From contig NC_044590.1 in the NCBI RefSeq assembly GCF_901933205.1, forward strand, positions 8,943,501 through 9,007,500: a stretch of 64,000 nt of DNA, given 5' to 3'. Positions 1-12,600 of the stretch are shown here, piece after piece. Position 1 is the first letter of the stretch. Every line of letters starts with the position of its first letter. The stretch comes from Camarhynchus parvulus (lineage: Eukaryota > Chordata > Aves > Passeriformes > Thraupidae). The notes under the pieces are model-generated. The model had not been told where the DNA came from and ran no database searches. It was given only the letters and a program-made list of their open reading frames with translations. Position numbers and translations under genes: made by a program.

Positions 1-2754
1 GCCATCTCAGGAACTGGGGCTCTGCAAGGACAGGCAGCCAGCCAGCCTTGTGCTCTGGGGATTCGCAGGCTACCCGTCCAGATTGCTTTGCAAAAACAAG
101 GCACTTCTACGCTGAGTGAGGGCAGTTTTGGAAAGTACACAGCATTCTTGCAACCAAGAGACGAAGCCCAGGAGAGAAAGAAAGGGAAAAGCAAAATAAA
201 AAAACAAAAAGTGACAAACATAGGTTGTTCCAAGCAGCACTTCCAAGAAGCTGTCAGAGCCAGGAGAACACGGAGCTGGCGGGGTGCATCAGCCATGTGC
301 TGACAAACAGCAGCTCCCATGGGCACAGCAGGGCCCTGGGAGCACAGGGCTCTGCTTTTCCTGGCACTGCAGAGACTCTCAGAGGACCTGTGAGAGCACA
401 CCTGGCACAGAGCAGGCAGCAAGGAGCAGAGGAGCACGCGCTGCCCCCTCACCCTGAGGCAGCCTGTGTGCTGGTCCCAGTTTGTGCCCTCTGTCCGGCT
501 AATCCAAAGCACCTGGGCGGGAACTCCCACCAGGGAGAAGGGAATTAGATTTTCTCGAGGATGATAATCCATTTAAATACAGCACTTGTGAGCAGCCCCT
601 GCTCTCCCACCTGCCAGGGAGAGAGGTGGGTCCTGTCCACCGAGAGCACCAAGCTGGCAGAGCAGGGGGGCTTGGACAAACAGCAGCTTCCTGCACAGCC
701 TGCCTGAAAGTGCAGCTGTTTAGTCCCAAACAGCAAGAACTCACTGTGGACTTGCTCCCAGAGCAGCTGATCAGCTCTGCACCCATTGGAAGGCCTGCAT
801 TGGTTAAACAGGGCTGGCTTGAAACTTGATTAAGCAAAACACCCAGTGCACTGTTTTTATTTCAGAAGACAAGCACGGGGGATGTGCTTTCTCCCTCCCT
901 CTGCCCCTCCTGCTCACAAGGGGACAGCATTCTCAAAGCGCCATCACAAAACTGATCACGAGCAGGACACTCCCCCCATGGCACTGTGCTGTGTCTGCTT
1001 TACCTGTCTGGAGGAGCTGAGCAGCTCCAGAGGCCCAGGGCTGCTGGTGCTCTGGGAATCCTGCATGGGTGAGGCACTGCAGGCAGCTCAGGAGCTGCTG
1101 ACAAAGCCCCTTTGAGCTGCAGGCCAGGTCCCAGCCTGCCTCCCCCTTCAGTAACCAAGCAGTTACACAAACATTAGCTCCCAGTTATCCAGCTCCCAAA
1201 AGTAATTTCAGATCAGAAACGGTCCAAAAAGCCAGTTTTAGAAAGTACCATTTATTTGAGGAAAAAAAAAACAAACAAAAAAAAAACCAAAAAAAACCCA
1301 ACAAAACCAGTAACAGTGGAAAATCCCCAGGAGCAATTACACAAGAGAATCTGAATATCCCAAGAAGCAGCCACAGCTCCTGCCTGCCTGGCAGTGCTGT
1401 CCACAGGCAGTACAGCCCTCCCTCTCCTTTCCAGCCTCCTGTGAACTCTGTGCAGCTTTGAGAGGCTCCCAGAGCCCCCAGTTTCCCAAACACACTGGAA
1501 CTGGGACTGAGTCACCCAGAGGAGGATCTCTCCTCTGCCCTGATGTCTCAACACACATTCCTGCCTCACCCCAAGCAGGGGACACATTTTTTTCTATCTC
1601 CTCTCTGGATTTGGCCTCAAGCCTACAGCTAACCCTCAGGAAGGAGACTTCAGGAGCCACGAAGATTTCCAACCAGCCTTTGCAACTGCCTGGTTTAGTG
1701 CTGCCTGCTCAGGTGCTCAGTCTGGGGACCCACACACAGATTTTTGTCTCACACCACGTCAGACTGGGAGATGCAGGAGGACCCAGCTTGCTCATGGTTC
1801 TGTTAACACCTTCCTGGCACCAGACACACATCAGCCTTTGCTCTGGACACTGGGGGCTGGTCCCACCCTCACTGGAGGTACAGGGCATGTAGAAAGATCC
1901 AGAGCAGGGGAGTTCAGAGCCTGCTCCTGTGAAAGCTCAGTGCTTCCCAGTGGGAGATGCAGAGCTCAGAGCCAGCCTTCCCTGAAGCAGGGCTTGGCAC
2001 AGCACCACAGGGGACAGAAAGTTGTCACCTCCACACTAAAGCTCCCAAGGGCAGCTGGAGGTGGGGATCTCTGCTCTGACTCTGTGCATCCAGCCCAGCA
2101 CATCTGGCCACAGCTGCTCCCAGGAGCTGGACACAGCCATGGAGCCCCCAGGCTCCTTCCCAAGCCCCTGGTGCTCCACACAAGACACTGGACAAACAGC
2201 AGCACAAACAAGATCAAAAGCCTCTTACACACCACACCATAAGGCTGCTGAAGAATTAACTCCAGCCTTTTCATTCTCATCTGTATATATCTCAGTAAAA
2301 TATATAATATATAGCTCTATAGGACTGATTGTAATATATTACAGCCTAGAATTACTCCTGTCTTTTCCCTACTTCAATCATATTTATGCATCCAACTTTG
2401 CATACAGAAGTTATTGCCTTGAATTTGTAATTGAAATTCACAGAATAAAGCTTAAATAGTTTTCACAGAGACTCATTATATTAGTGTTTTACATAAAAAG
2501 GATAAAAGTTACCAAATGAGAAAGCAGCCATTTCAGAAACTATAAATAATTCTATTTTAAAAAATCCTAGAAAAGTTATGAGAAAACCATAAATATCTTT
2601 ACCCTCTATAGTAGCTGCTGTAGAACAAGAAGAAACCTGTAACACTCTGTAGCTAACTCTGCTTCAGTTCAGAATAGGAATCATATAAAACAGCATCTCT
2701 AGAGAAATGCCCGGCCAAAGGAAACACAAAGGGATTGAAAAAATAAATCTGAGG
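1..2754. other. Intergenic stretch 3' of SDC4, no gene recognised
   Basis: No open frame here has splice sites or residues I recognise. An A-rich low-complexity run at about 1258-1310 (A tracts broken by single C) is the only simple repeat. From about 2280 rightwards the composition turns AT-rich, which may be distal SDC4 3' UTR if a longer transcript form is made. I see no exon of MATN4 or RBPJL, which lie near SDC4 in mammals. Confidence 0.5.
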
Positions 2755-3563
2755 AAATTAAAAAAGTAGATTTTTTTTTTATTATTTCAAAACAATTTCT
2801 ACAAACTTTATATAAACATTAGGCTATTTTCTTTAGAATTTTGTTATAAAAAAAATCCTACAAGCAATCCTTAAAAAAAGGTAAGAGACTGAAGGCAAGG
2901 AAAGGGTGTTGCCATAGCCAAACACAACTGGCTGTCCTGATTTCAAGGACTAATGACCCTTGCCTGGGGCCAACAGGAAAAGACAGAAATCTCCTGGGGA
3001 AGACATTCCCATAGGCCCTTTATGGCATTCAGGGATATTGAGCCCTTGTGGGCCTTTTACTCCCTGATAAGGCAACATTATCTGTAGTGTAAGAGATTCA
3101 TAAATAGTTCTCCACAAAAATGCTTCTCATCAACAGCCTGCTGCAAGACATCTAGTAGTAAGATTTATATATAAAAAAAAAGCCATCTTCTATGGAAGCA
3201 GCCAATCCCAGCACGGCACGCTGGATGCAAACACATGGTGTTTGCTTCCATACAGTCTGGTTTGTGTTTATATACCCTCTATAAAACCAAGCAGAAAATT
3301 TGGCATCTTTACTCTTTTTATACTAACGTAGGGAAAAAAAATACACTGAGGTTTTTTTTTCAGACTCTTTGTATTTCATTGGGCCCTTGTTAGCTGAGTG
3401 GGATGGGAAGGGTCAACGAAGGAAGTTTGTTTTTTCTCAAAGTCACTTTGAAATTCAATCCAAAAAATAAAAAAAAAGCATTTGTTCAGCACATCTCATC
3501 TGAGGGCACAGTGTTTCAGTACAGTCTGCTTGTCCCTTGATGGGCACAAGGTGCTGCTGAGCT
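2755..3563 (-). other. SDC4: Probable SDC4 3' UTR with candidate poly(A) signal
   Basis: AT-rich sequence directly follows the SDC4 stop codon on the minus strand. The first canonical AATAAA I find on that strand is the reverse complement of 2778-2783, and a T/GT-rich stretch follows at about 2705-2740, as expected downstream of a cleavage site. The end near 2755 is inferred. A longer form reaching about 2280 or beyond is possible, since mammalian SDC4 3' UTRs are longer than this. Confidence 0.45.
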
Positions 3564-6500
3564 TTAGGCATAGAACTCATTTGTGGGGGCTTTCTTGTAG
3601 ATGGGTTTCTTGCCCAGGTCGTAACTGCCCTCGTCCTTTTTCTTCATGCGGTAGACCAAGAGCAGGATCAGGAAGATGGCAAACAGGAGACCCACTGCTC
3701 CTCCTGCGATGAGAGCTGGGGAGGAAAGAGACTGGAATGAGCCTTGGACAGCCCCAAACCACCACTGCTCCAAGAGTGTCCATGTGCCTGTCACTGCATG
3801 TGCTGGCACTGTCAGCAACAGCAGATGTTACTGGGAATGGCCAGGATGGCTCCCAGTCCAACCACAGAATAATCACATGTTCCACATTAACCAGTTTGAG
3901 CTAATCTTCCAGTTTAGTCCAAAAAAGAAATGTTGACAAAAGATGTTCTACCTGTATAGAGACAGAACAAAAAAACAAAAAACAAAAAAACCCCAAACCC
4001 CTCCTCCCAAAAAAAACCAAAAAGCAAACAAAAAAAACTAAACAAAACAAAAAAAAAACCCAAAAACAAAAACAAAAAAAAACAAAACAAAAAAAAAAAA
4101 ACAAAAAAAAAACACCACCCAAAAAAGCCCCACCACAACCCACAGGGAAGTGGTACAGCCTCAGTCTGAATGCTTTGTTAACAACCTGTGTGAGCACACC
4201 CTGGGGACTCTGTATTTCAAATTCATCAACATCCAATTACCAACATCACTTCCCTCAAAAAAAAAAAGAAAAAAAATCAGAAAACCCCAACAACCAAAAC
4301 CCACAAACCTGCAAAAAACCACTAAGATTTCCTCTCTCCTCACACCAAGCATGGCCACAAGAGTCACTGAAGTTTATTCCTTGTTGTGACACCTATTGCT
4401 TGCACTAAATCAGCTTCTTTGCTAAATGGTTTTGCAATCTACTCTTCCCATCTCCTCTCTGACTGGGAGGGTGGCTGCAGATCAGCACACAGGACTTGGG
4501 TTTGTACTTGGACCATCAGGCCAAGTGCTTGAAGCAGCAATATGCTGGGGACAAACCTGTCCCACATACTGAGGGGAAGGCAGTCACTTTTGCTCTGGAC
4601 ATTGGCACTCAGATTCCTACAGCTGGAATCCCTTAGAGGGGCAGCTTGGCTCCTGGCAAAGCTCCAAAAAGGCAGAACATGGGCAGAGGTTGGAAGGAAA
4701 ATGCCTGTGTTTGATATGAAACTCTGATGTCACTGCTTTATGGCCAGAGACACCTCTTGTAGAGGCAGTACCTGGGTGCAGAGCAGCTGCCACATGAGTC
4801 AAGCCAGCAGTCAGCTGGCAGACTCAAAAAGGAGCTGTTTATCCCAGCAAAGACAGCAGCAGGCTCTGCTGTTAAGGATTGGGAGGCAGAGCCACCCTGC
4901 TACAGGCAGCCACTCATGGTAAAGCAACTCATTCCCCAGAGAGCTGCTCCCCAGAGAAACAGGGAACAGCAAAAGCCATGCTGATTTTCAGTATTAATGA
5001 TTTACCAGTTCAAGGTGGAATATTACCTGTGAGGACTTCTGTTCTCTCAAAGATGCTGCTGTTGGCTGTGCTTGCCATGGAGATCTTGTTGGACAGGTTC
5101 TCCTCCACAGGTACAGCTTTGTCTGGAATGATTTCATTGTCCACCATTGTGTTTTCCTTCTCACCTTCTATCTTTCTCCCAGTATCTCCAGGGATATAGT
5201 TGTCAGATATCTACAGAACACAGACAAACCACACCCATCAGCAAGCAGCACCCAGCCTACCCACAGCTGAAACCAGGAGGGTGTGCAGGGAATAGAAAGT
5301 TTGCTCAGTGCATTACAAACACTCTGTGCCTGCTCATGCAGGTGGATTTGTCTTGATGCCACGTCCTGCAGGGCAGGAGGGTGCTCAGAAGGTTTCACAG
5401 ACAGACCAGAGGAGCTACATGCTGCTTAAATACCTACCACAGGGGTATCCATGGTGGTCAGATACAAGCCATCTTCAGAGTCTGGGTAGTCTGCAGAAGG
5501 GACAAAAAAAATAGAAAGGGCTCTCAAGATTTTGCCTCATTGCATGCTGTTTTTACAGGATTCAGACACTTCCTGCAATACCAGCAACTGCACATATTAG
5601 GACTCTGGTACTCCACAGTTCCCTCTTATCTACTAGCACTATTTATCACTGACTGACTTGGATTGCACAAGACCACGAGATGCAATCATGAAACCAACAC
5701 CTCTCCACTGGGAGGGATCTGCAGCTGGACCCATTGGCCCTGCAGAGCAGGTCTGCCACAGCTCCCAAGGTAATGCCAATGGAGGGCACTGCTCCCACCA
5801 CCCACCCCTAAAGGATCCTTCACCAGCCCTCCAGATCTGCCCAGACATGTCAGGCACCAATTGCAGCACTTGTTCTTTTGCTTTTAGAGAGCAAATGTTC
5901 ACATAAAGGGACACAGAGCTACAGAAACTGGTTTGGGCAGGGAGCTTTGCATGTCACAGAGAGTTCACTTGAACACCAGTTAGTTCTTTACCTTGTTTGG
6001 CCTCAACTGAGACATTAACTTTAAGCCTTTTAACACTGCCTCAACAACAGATTATTTTTTTCAAGTTTCTCAGCAGTTCTCTGGAGTTCAACAGGAAAAA
6101 GATCCAGCCAGCACAAGGCTTTTTCATTTGCAGCAAGACAAGCTTGCCTGGACTCCATCTGTCCTCCCTGAGTGATTCAACTTCACAGCACCACAACTTT
6201 CACTGTTCTCATCTGAGTGACTAGAGTCACAGTTTTCATCTCCACCTGACACTGTGCTTTCTCTGGAGCTCTGGCTGTGATTTAGCCCATCACTCAAGGG
6301 CTGGTGCTGAAAGAAATTTCACAGCAGCTGCTGAGGGAGATCCGCTTCCCCACTTACCTCCTGACCCAGATGTCTCATCTATATCTAACCCATCAGAGGT
6401 TAAGTGAGGCCTGAATTCACCAATGTCTTCATCATCTGGCAGGTCCCCAGAGGCAGGGTAGTCCAGCCATCCAGCATCCATGGTTTCAGTTTCCCTCACC

Positions 6501-9500
6501 TGTAAATGAGGGTGGAGACATGTTAAATATGAAACAACACTCCAGAAGCATTTCACAGGAGGTTCAGAGCCTGAGCATATCACTTCCACCAGAAAAAAAC
6601 ATTAAATGCTGAATTTCCTCTCCACCAAAAGCATTATCTTTATCAGCTGAATTTCCCTAGAATTTCTCAGAACAGAAGTGAGAGCCAGGCTGGGAGGGGA
6701 ATTTCCTGAGGGCTACAGATTGAAGAGGTTCACCCAAACACACAGGGTGAAAATACCACAACTTGGTCAGGAGTTTGTGGCAAAGCATTTGGAAAAGCAG
6801 TACCTTCAGCTTGTGATAAGAGAGAGTGAGGAAGGATTTGTAATTCCCAGGAAAAAAACCTGATGGGTGTAGGCCAGTTTTTTGCATAGCACCAGAGCTT
6901 CATGCCAAAGCAATTCCTCACTCTTTATAGTGAGAACAAGGCTATTTTATCACCCAAGGGTTAAAAGCTGGTCTGTCAGTTCAGCTGAACTGCAGTGCAA
7001 TACAGGCTGAGTTCAAGAGCACTGCTATCAATAATGACTTGCCTGAAGGAAGTGCTTCCCCTGCACCACCTTCTTTAAAAGCATGTAAACAAACAAACCC
7101 ATAAAAGATCTCCAGGATCCAAAGGCCCAAGGAGTGCAGCTCCAGCAGGAAAGCTGGAGAGCCTCCCAGATATCAGCTGTTTGCCCACAAGGGCAACTTG
7201 CACACCAGTGCTCATTTGCACTTGGACCTTCAAGGAGCCACAAGCCCAAATCTCCTGCCCTCACCAAAGTTATGCAACTCCCCAGAACTATTTCTCCTCA
7301 CCCCACAGCCCTGGGGCCAGGCCAGTGAGGGTACCACAGGTATGAGCTTTGGGGTTGCTCAACACCACCCCACAGACTCCAGATGCTTCCAGAGCCATGA
7401 AATCATCACCAAGGAGGGGGGCTCAGCCCCTTGCCCCAGGCCGGGGGCACAATGCAGATGGACAGGTCCCTTAGCTGGGGGCTAAGCTGACAACATTCTT
7501 CTGTGCTGGCCTCACAGCACAACTTGGGAAGTCTCCACAAAGGTTTTGTCTGTCCAGGAGAGCATTCCACGAGGGTTTTTCTCAATACAAGATCTCCAGG
7601 CTACAGCCTCACTGGGGTGAGGAGGATCAGACACTGGTGGGGACACTCAGACCTGGATGGCAGCACCACAGAGCCCTGAGCAGCTGGGGTCACCCCCCTG
7701 CTCAGCTGGCCAGGTGTGGCCCAGGCCACAGCCCAGAGGTGATGGATTACATCCGCTATTGATCTCTAACCAAGGCTAACAATCAGCCACGAGCCATGTG
7801 TCAGCTTCCTCTGCCCACAGCCCTGATTCCAGCCCCACTCCCCTGCCCACAGCCCCAGCCCCACTCCCCTGCCCACTGGCACACGGGGTTGGCCACAAAC
7901 AAGCACAAGATGTCTCTCAGTTTGCACCAGGAGCAGCAGCACTGGATGTGCTTTTCCTTGCTTATTGAGGCATTTTTGGTTTCCCCAGCAACCCTGCTAC
8001 AGGACAAGCAGATGAACAGCCCAGAGGGCATGAAGTGCTGAGGCCAGACCCTCTCTCCCTGCCATGCCAAGCCTGGCACTAGGTGCTGGGAAGGGGGCTG
8101 GGAGGAAAGTCAGCCTGGAAGGAATCCTCTCCCAGCCTGGAATCAGGCATTCCTGACATTATGGATCACTTGCTCCAAGGCAAATTCATTTCAAGATATG
8201 TGAAACCCAGCCTCAGCCAGCCCTGCAGTGGAAACTGCCTGCCAGCAGGCAGTAGCTGCTCCCAGGGCAGCTCCTGGCCATTTCATGGAGGGGCAGGAAG
8301 AGCCCAGTTCCTGGGGCTGGGGAGCACGTCTGCTGCAGATCCCAAAAGCCCTGCACCAGGCACAGATTGGTGTTGGCAAGAGCTGTGCCGAGCCACACCC
8401 CAGTGCCAGCTCACCCTGTACTTCACCATGAGTCACAGCCAATAATGTCCAAGCAAGGGCAGCTCAAGAAAAGCCAGGTTTAAGCCCCGGGGTGGCTGGA
8501 CAGCCCACTGGCCTTATCAGATCAGCCCAGCCACGAGCTGAGTGGTGGCACACAGCCACAGCGATTAGTGCACGCTGTGGGCTGGCTATCAAAAACCCCT
8601 ATTTAAATCAGGACAGACAGTGTTTACCAGCAGGGCACATAACAAGGAAATTACTGACTCACAAGCATAAATAAGATTAAATGGGAGCGTTCCCTGAGCT
8701 CATTCTTCATCATCCTCTTGAGCAAGGATGGGGAAGTTCCTGGAGGCCGCAAGAACTCCTCAAACCATACAGGAAACTTTTCTTGTGGGCAGCGGCCTCA
8801 CATGACAGGTTCATCCAACAGGGCAGTCCAAGGGCTGCTGGGCACCTGCACGATTACTCTCCAGGTTTAAAGGCAGGTCCTTCTAGGAAGCAGCCCTGCC
8901 TGGGAGCTGGGGCATGGCAGGCTGGGAAGAGTTAACACTGCAGTGCAGGGCTGGGCCAGGCACATTCCTCACATGCACACCTGTGAGAGGGCACACAGGC
9001 AGGCACCTTCACAGCTCTGGGGCTTCCCAAGTACCACACAAAGAGCTCCCTGGAGTATTGTTTAAAGAAGTACATCCTTCTCCGAGAGCACGCAGTCCTC
9101 CCTGCAGCTCTGCTGCCTGGTGCAGAGGCACCACAGAAGGCGCCTGTACTTCCTCTGGCTTGCAGGCTGTGGCCAAGAGGGAAAAGCTCTGAGATGGCCA
9201 CAGGAGGATGGTCAGCCCTTGCCAAGAGGGAAAAGCTCTGAGATGACCACAGGAGGATGGTCAGCCCATGCCAAGAGGGAAAAGCTCTGAGATGGCCACA
9301 GGAGGATGGTCAGCCCTTGCCAAGTGGCACATCCAGCTGAACACCTTCTGCAGCTGCCAGCTCTGAGCCTGCCTCCCCCCAACCTGCTGTCCTGCACTGG
9401 AGCCAGGCCAGGGGCTGGTGGGAGAGCCTGGGGGGCTGCACAGCCCCACCTCACCCTGGCAGATGAAATGCCATCCTACAATCAATGTGCTCCTCTCCAG

Positions 9501-9638
9501 GAGGGGTCTGTACAGGAATCAACCTTTCCTGCAGGAGTCCAGTTCAAGGATTTCTTCCTCATGTTAAGCAGCTTTATCCCCAGTAAGCACGAAGGGAGAT
9601 TAAACAGCTGAAGCTTTTCCTGCCTGCCAGTGGCAAAA

Positions 9639-9677
<39 letters not shown>

Positions 9678-12600
9678 ATGTTTATTCCCTGCCAGACAGC
9701 CAGCACGTCAGGCACGTGAACTGTGAGTGCCATTCCTGGAAAAGCTGGGCACAGAGGCCTTATGTTTTGAGACAGGCTGCACTAGTGGATGAAGGCAGAC
9801 ACTTTGCTCACTGAAAGCAGAGGAACAGCACCCCTGGGACCCCAGGCAGCCCTGCTGTGCTCCATCCCTAACCCATCCCACTCCATTTCATGCTCCTGGG
9901 GTTTTCCCTTACAGCCCCAGAACACCACTCGCCTCTTCTCAAAACAAAATCAGCTATTTACTGAGGCAGTGAGCAAAGTTTCTGTGCAATGTGTGAATTT
10001 CCCCAGCCACTGGCAAGTCCTGGGAAATAACAAACCCAGGCAGCTCACCCGCCCCAGCCTACATGTCCTCACCACAGTCTTTGCAAACCCTTTCAAAAAA
10101 ACCCAAATGGTGTTTTGGGGCAGAGACAAAGTTTTCCCAACATGGAACTGGCTTTTGTAGCTGTCCTTTGCCTCTGATCAAACACAGAGTTCATTAAAAT
10201 CTCCTTTGAAGGGTCACAGCCAGCAGGCTGCAAAGGGAGTCAGACCTGCAGGGACTGGGGCATTCACAGTGTACAGAGCCCTTTATCAAGTTTATAATTT
10301 TGGCATGGAGACCCAGCGCTTGCTCCTGGCCTCCCTTCCCAGCACTGTGTACATAAACCTGGGAGTAAACAGGAACAAGGTGAAAGTCAACCCTTCCTAG
10401 ACAAAGGCACATGGAGCTGGGCCAGCCTGGGGGGTGGCAGAAGAGGGCAGAGGCACAGACCTGTTAACCCTGTGTGCCCTGCAGGGACAGGTGGGTGTAA
10501 AGCTGTGCCCAGGGCTTCTCAGCCTCTGCACTCAGGGTCAGGGGTACAGATCACCTCATTTCACTGCAGCAAGCAGCAAAACACAAAATAAAATATCCTC
10601 CCCAGCCCCTGTGCTGTCACAGCCAGGTGTCACCTGCCAGCACCACAACACACAGCTTTCAGCATAACCAGGGAGGGCTCCTGAACAACACCAGCAGCTG
10701 CAGGATGCAGAGCTCTGTAAACCGCAGAGCCCACGAGAGGGGATTTCCATACTTCCACCCAGCTCTTGCTGGAGCCCACAAAGCAGGAAGGTTTTAAAGA
10801 TCACACCAAGCATGTGAAAGAGCAGGGGTTAGGAGTGAGCTCACCCCCTTGATGCCCCAACAGCCCCAAAAGAGCAGAGGAGCCACATAGCACTGGGAAC
10901 AGGGCAGCTCAAATCAGGGTGAAACAGGAGGTGGGCAGTGACAACAGGCAAAGACTGCTCTATCTTCCCATCTGAATAAGCTTTAAAAAACCATATTAGA
11001 AGTGACATGAGCTTCCAGCAGAGGCAGCTCCTTCCAGACAAGTAAGGCAAGGGTGTGTATTACCCCCCAAATACCCTCCACTCCCTTCATGCTTCAGCTC
11101 CATGTAAGGGAGAAGAAAATAAACACACAGAAGTCATTTTAGTCCTGAGAGCAAAGCAAATATCAACATTTCAACTGAAGTCACACCTAACTCCCTTAAC
11201 ACACCAGCCACAGTAAAATAATAAAAAAATCCACTTGTGCCAGCTCCTTGTGACCATGCCTGGAGGTATCATTTACCACCCATTCCTGGTCAGTCTGTCC
11301 CACAAAACTCACAGCACAGACAGCCTGCACTGGCCTTTGTGCCAAGGGACAAAAGTTACACAGCTCCCATCCAGGCTATGTTTGCATTTAGTTGCATGAC
11401 AGGATCACCTGAGGCTTCCAGACAAAGTTAAATACCACCTTTGCTCCAAACTTCCCAGGCAGTCCTAGAGCAGGGCCACAGCCAGCCTTGCCCATCTGCC
11501 CTGACAGCCACTTCCCACCACAGTGACCCAGAAAGGTAAACCCACAGCACTGAGGAAAGGTGAAATCAGCGTGGAGAACAGCCCAGGGCTTGCAGGCAGC
11601 CCCAGCACCCACAGCAGTTACTGCACAGTCTGTGCCTCTCACCAAAGAGGGGAAAAGAATTCTTTTAAATTGTTCTCAGCAGCAAAAAATAGGGTTTTGC
11701 TTAGTAAGACAGCAGAAGCACCAGGCAGGCTGGGGAACTGCTCAGCTGGTTAGAGCATCACCTGTTCCAGGTGAGCCCAGTGCCTGTCCAAGCAGGTCTG
11801 CACCTCCCAGTGTGCTCACCCTCCACAGCCCACGTGCAGAAGGCACATCCAGCCCCATCCCAGTCCCAGCCTGGCCCTCTCCCCCCTTGGTCAGTCCCTG
11901 GGTGATTCTTTAAGCCCTGTGGCCACAAGCAGCTCTCCAGGGCTCATGTGGCAGCCGAGCCATAATCCCCGTGACAGTGACAGTAATCCCGGGCTCTCAG
12001 AGCCACTCCTGTCCCCTGCAGCAGGGATGAACCCTCCCAGCCCCTGCCCGCTCAAAATAGGCTTCCTTGCACTCACAAAGTCAAACCTCAGCTACCTTTG
12101 AGCTGCTCTTGCTTACACACAGCCTGCTCCCTCCAGCCCACACTGTGCACAGCCACACTGCAGGAGCAGGGCAGAGAGATTAAAAATGAATGAACTCTTG
12201 TTTAACTGCTTTTGCCTGATTATCAGCCAAGAGCAAAGCCATAAAGATCGAGTCCTTTGCCAGACAGGCACATGCTGGGATATGTTTACTGCAATGGCGG
12301 CAAAATAGCTGCTCTAAACACCCAATTCCCAGCTCCACACTCAATTCCCAGCTCCAGAGCCTGAGTGGGAAGGAGATGACTGCTCCCCACTCCAGCTCAG
12401 GGGGATAAAGCTTGGCAGGCACTTGCAGATGGCTGTGTGTCCATCACTTGCCCTGAAGCAAATGAAGAAAGTTTGGAGGAAAAGAAGTTCGGCTGTGTGT
12501 CCATCACTTGCCCCGAAGCAAAACGAAGAAAGTTTGGAAGAAAAAGAAAGTTTGGTTGTGTCTTCATCACTTGCCCTGAAGCCAATGAAGAAAGTTTGGA

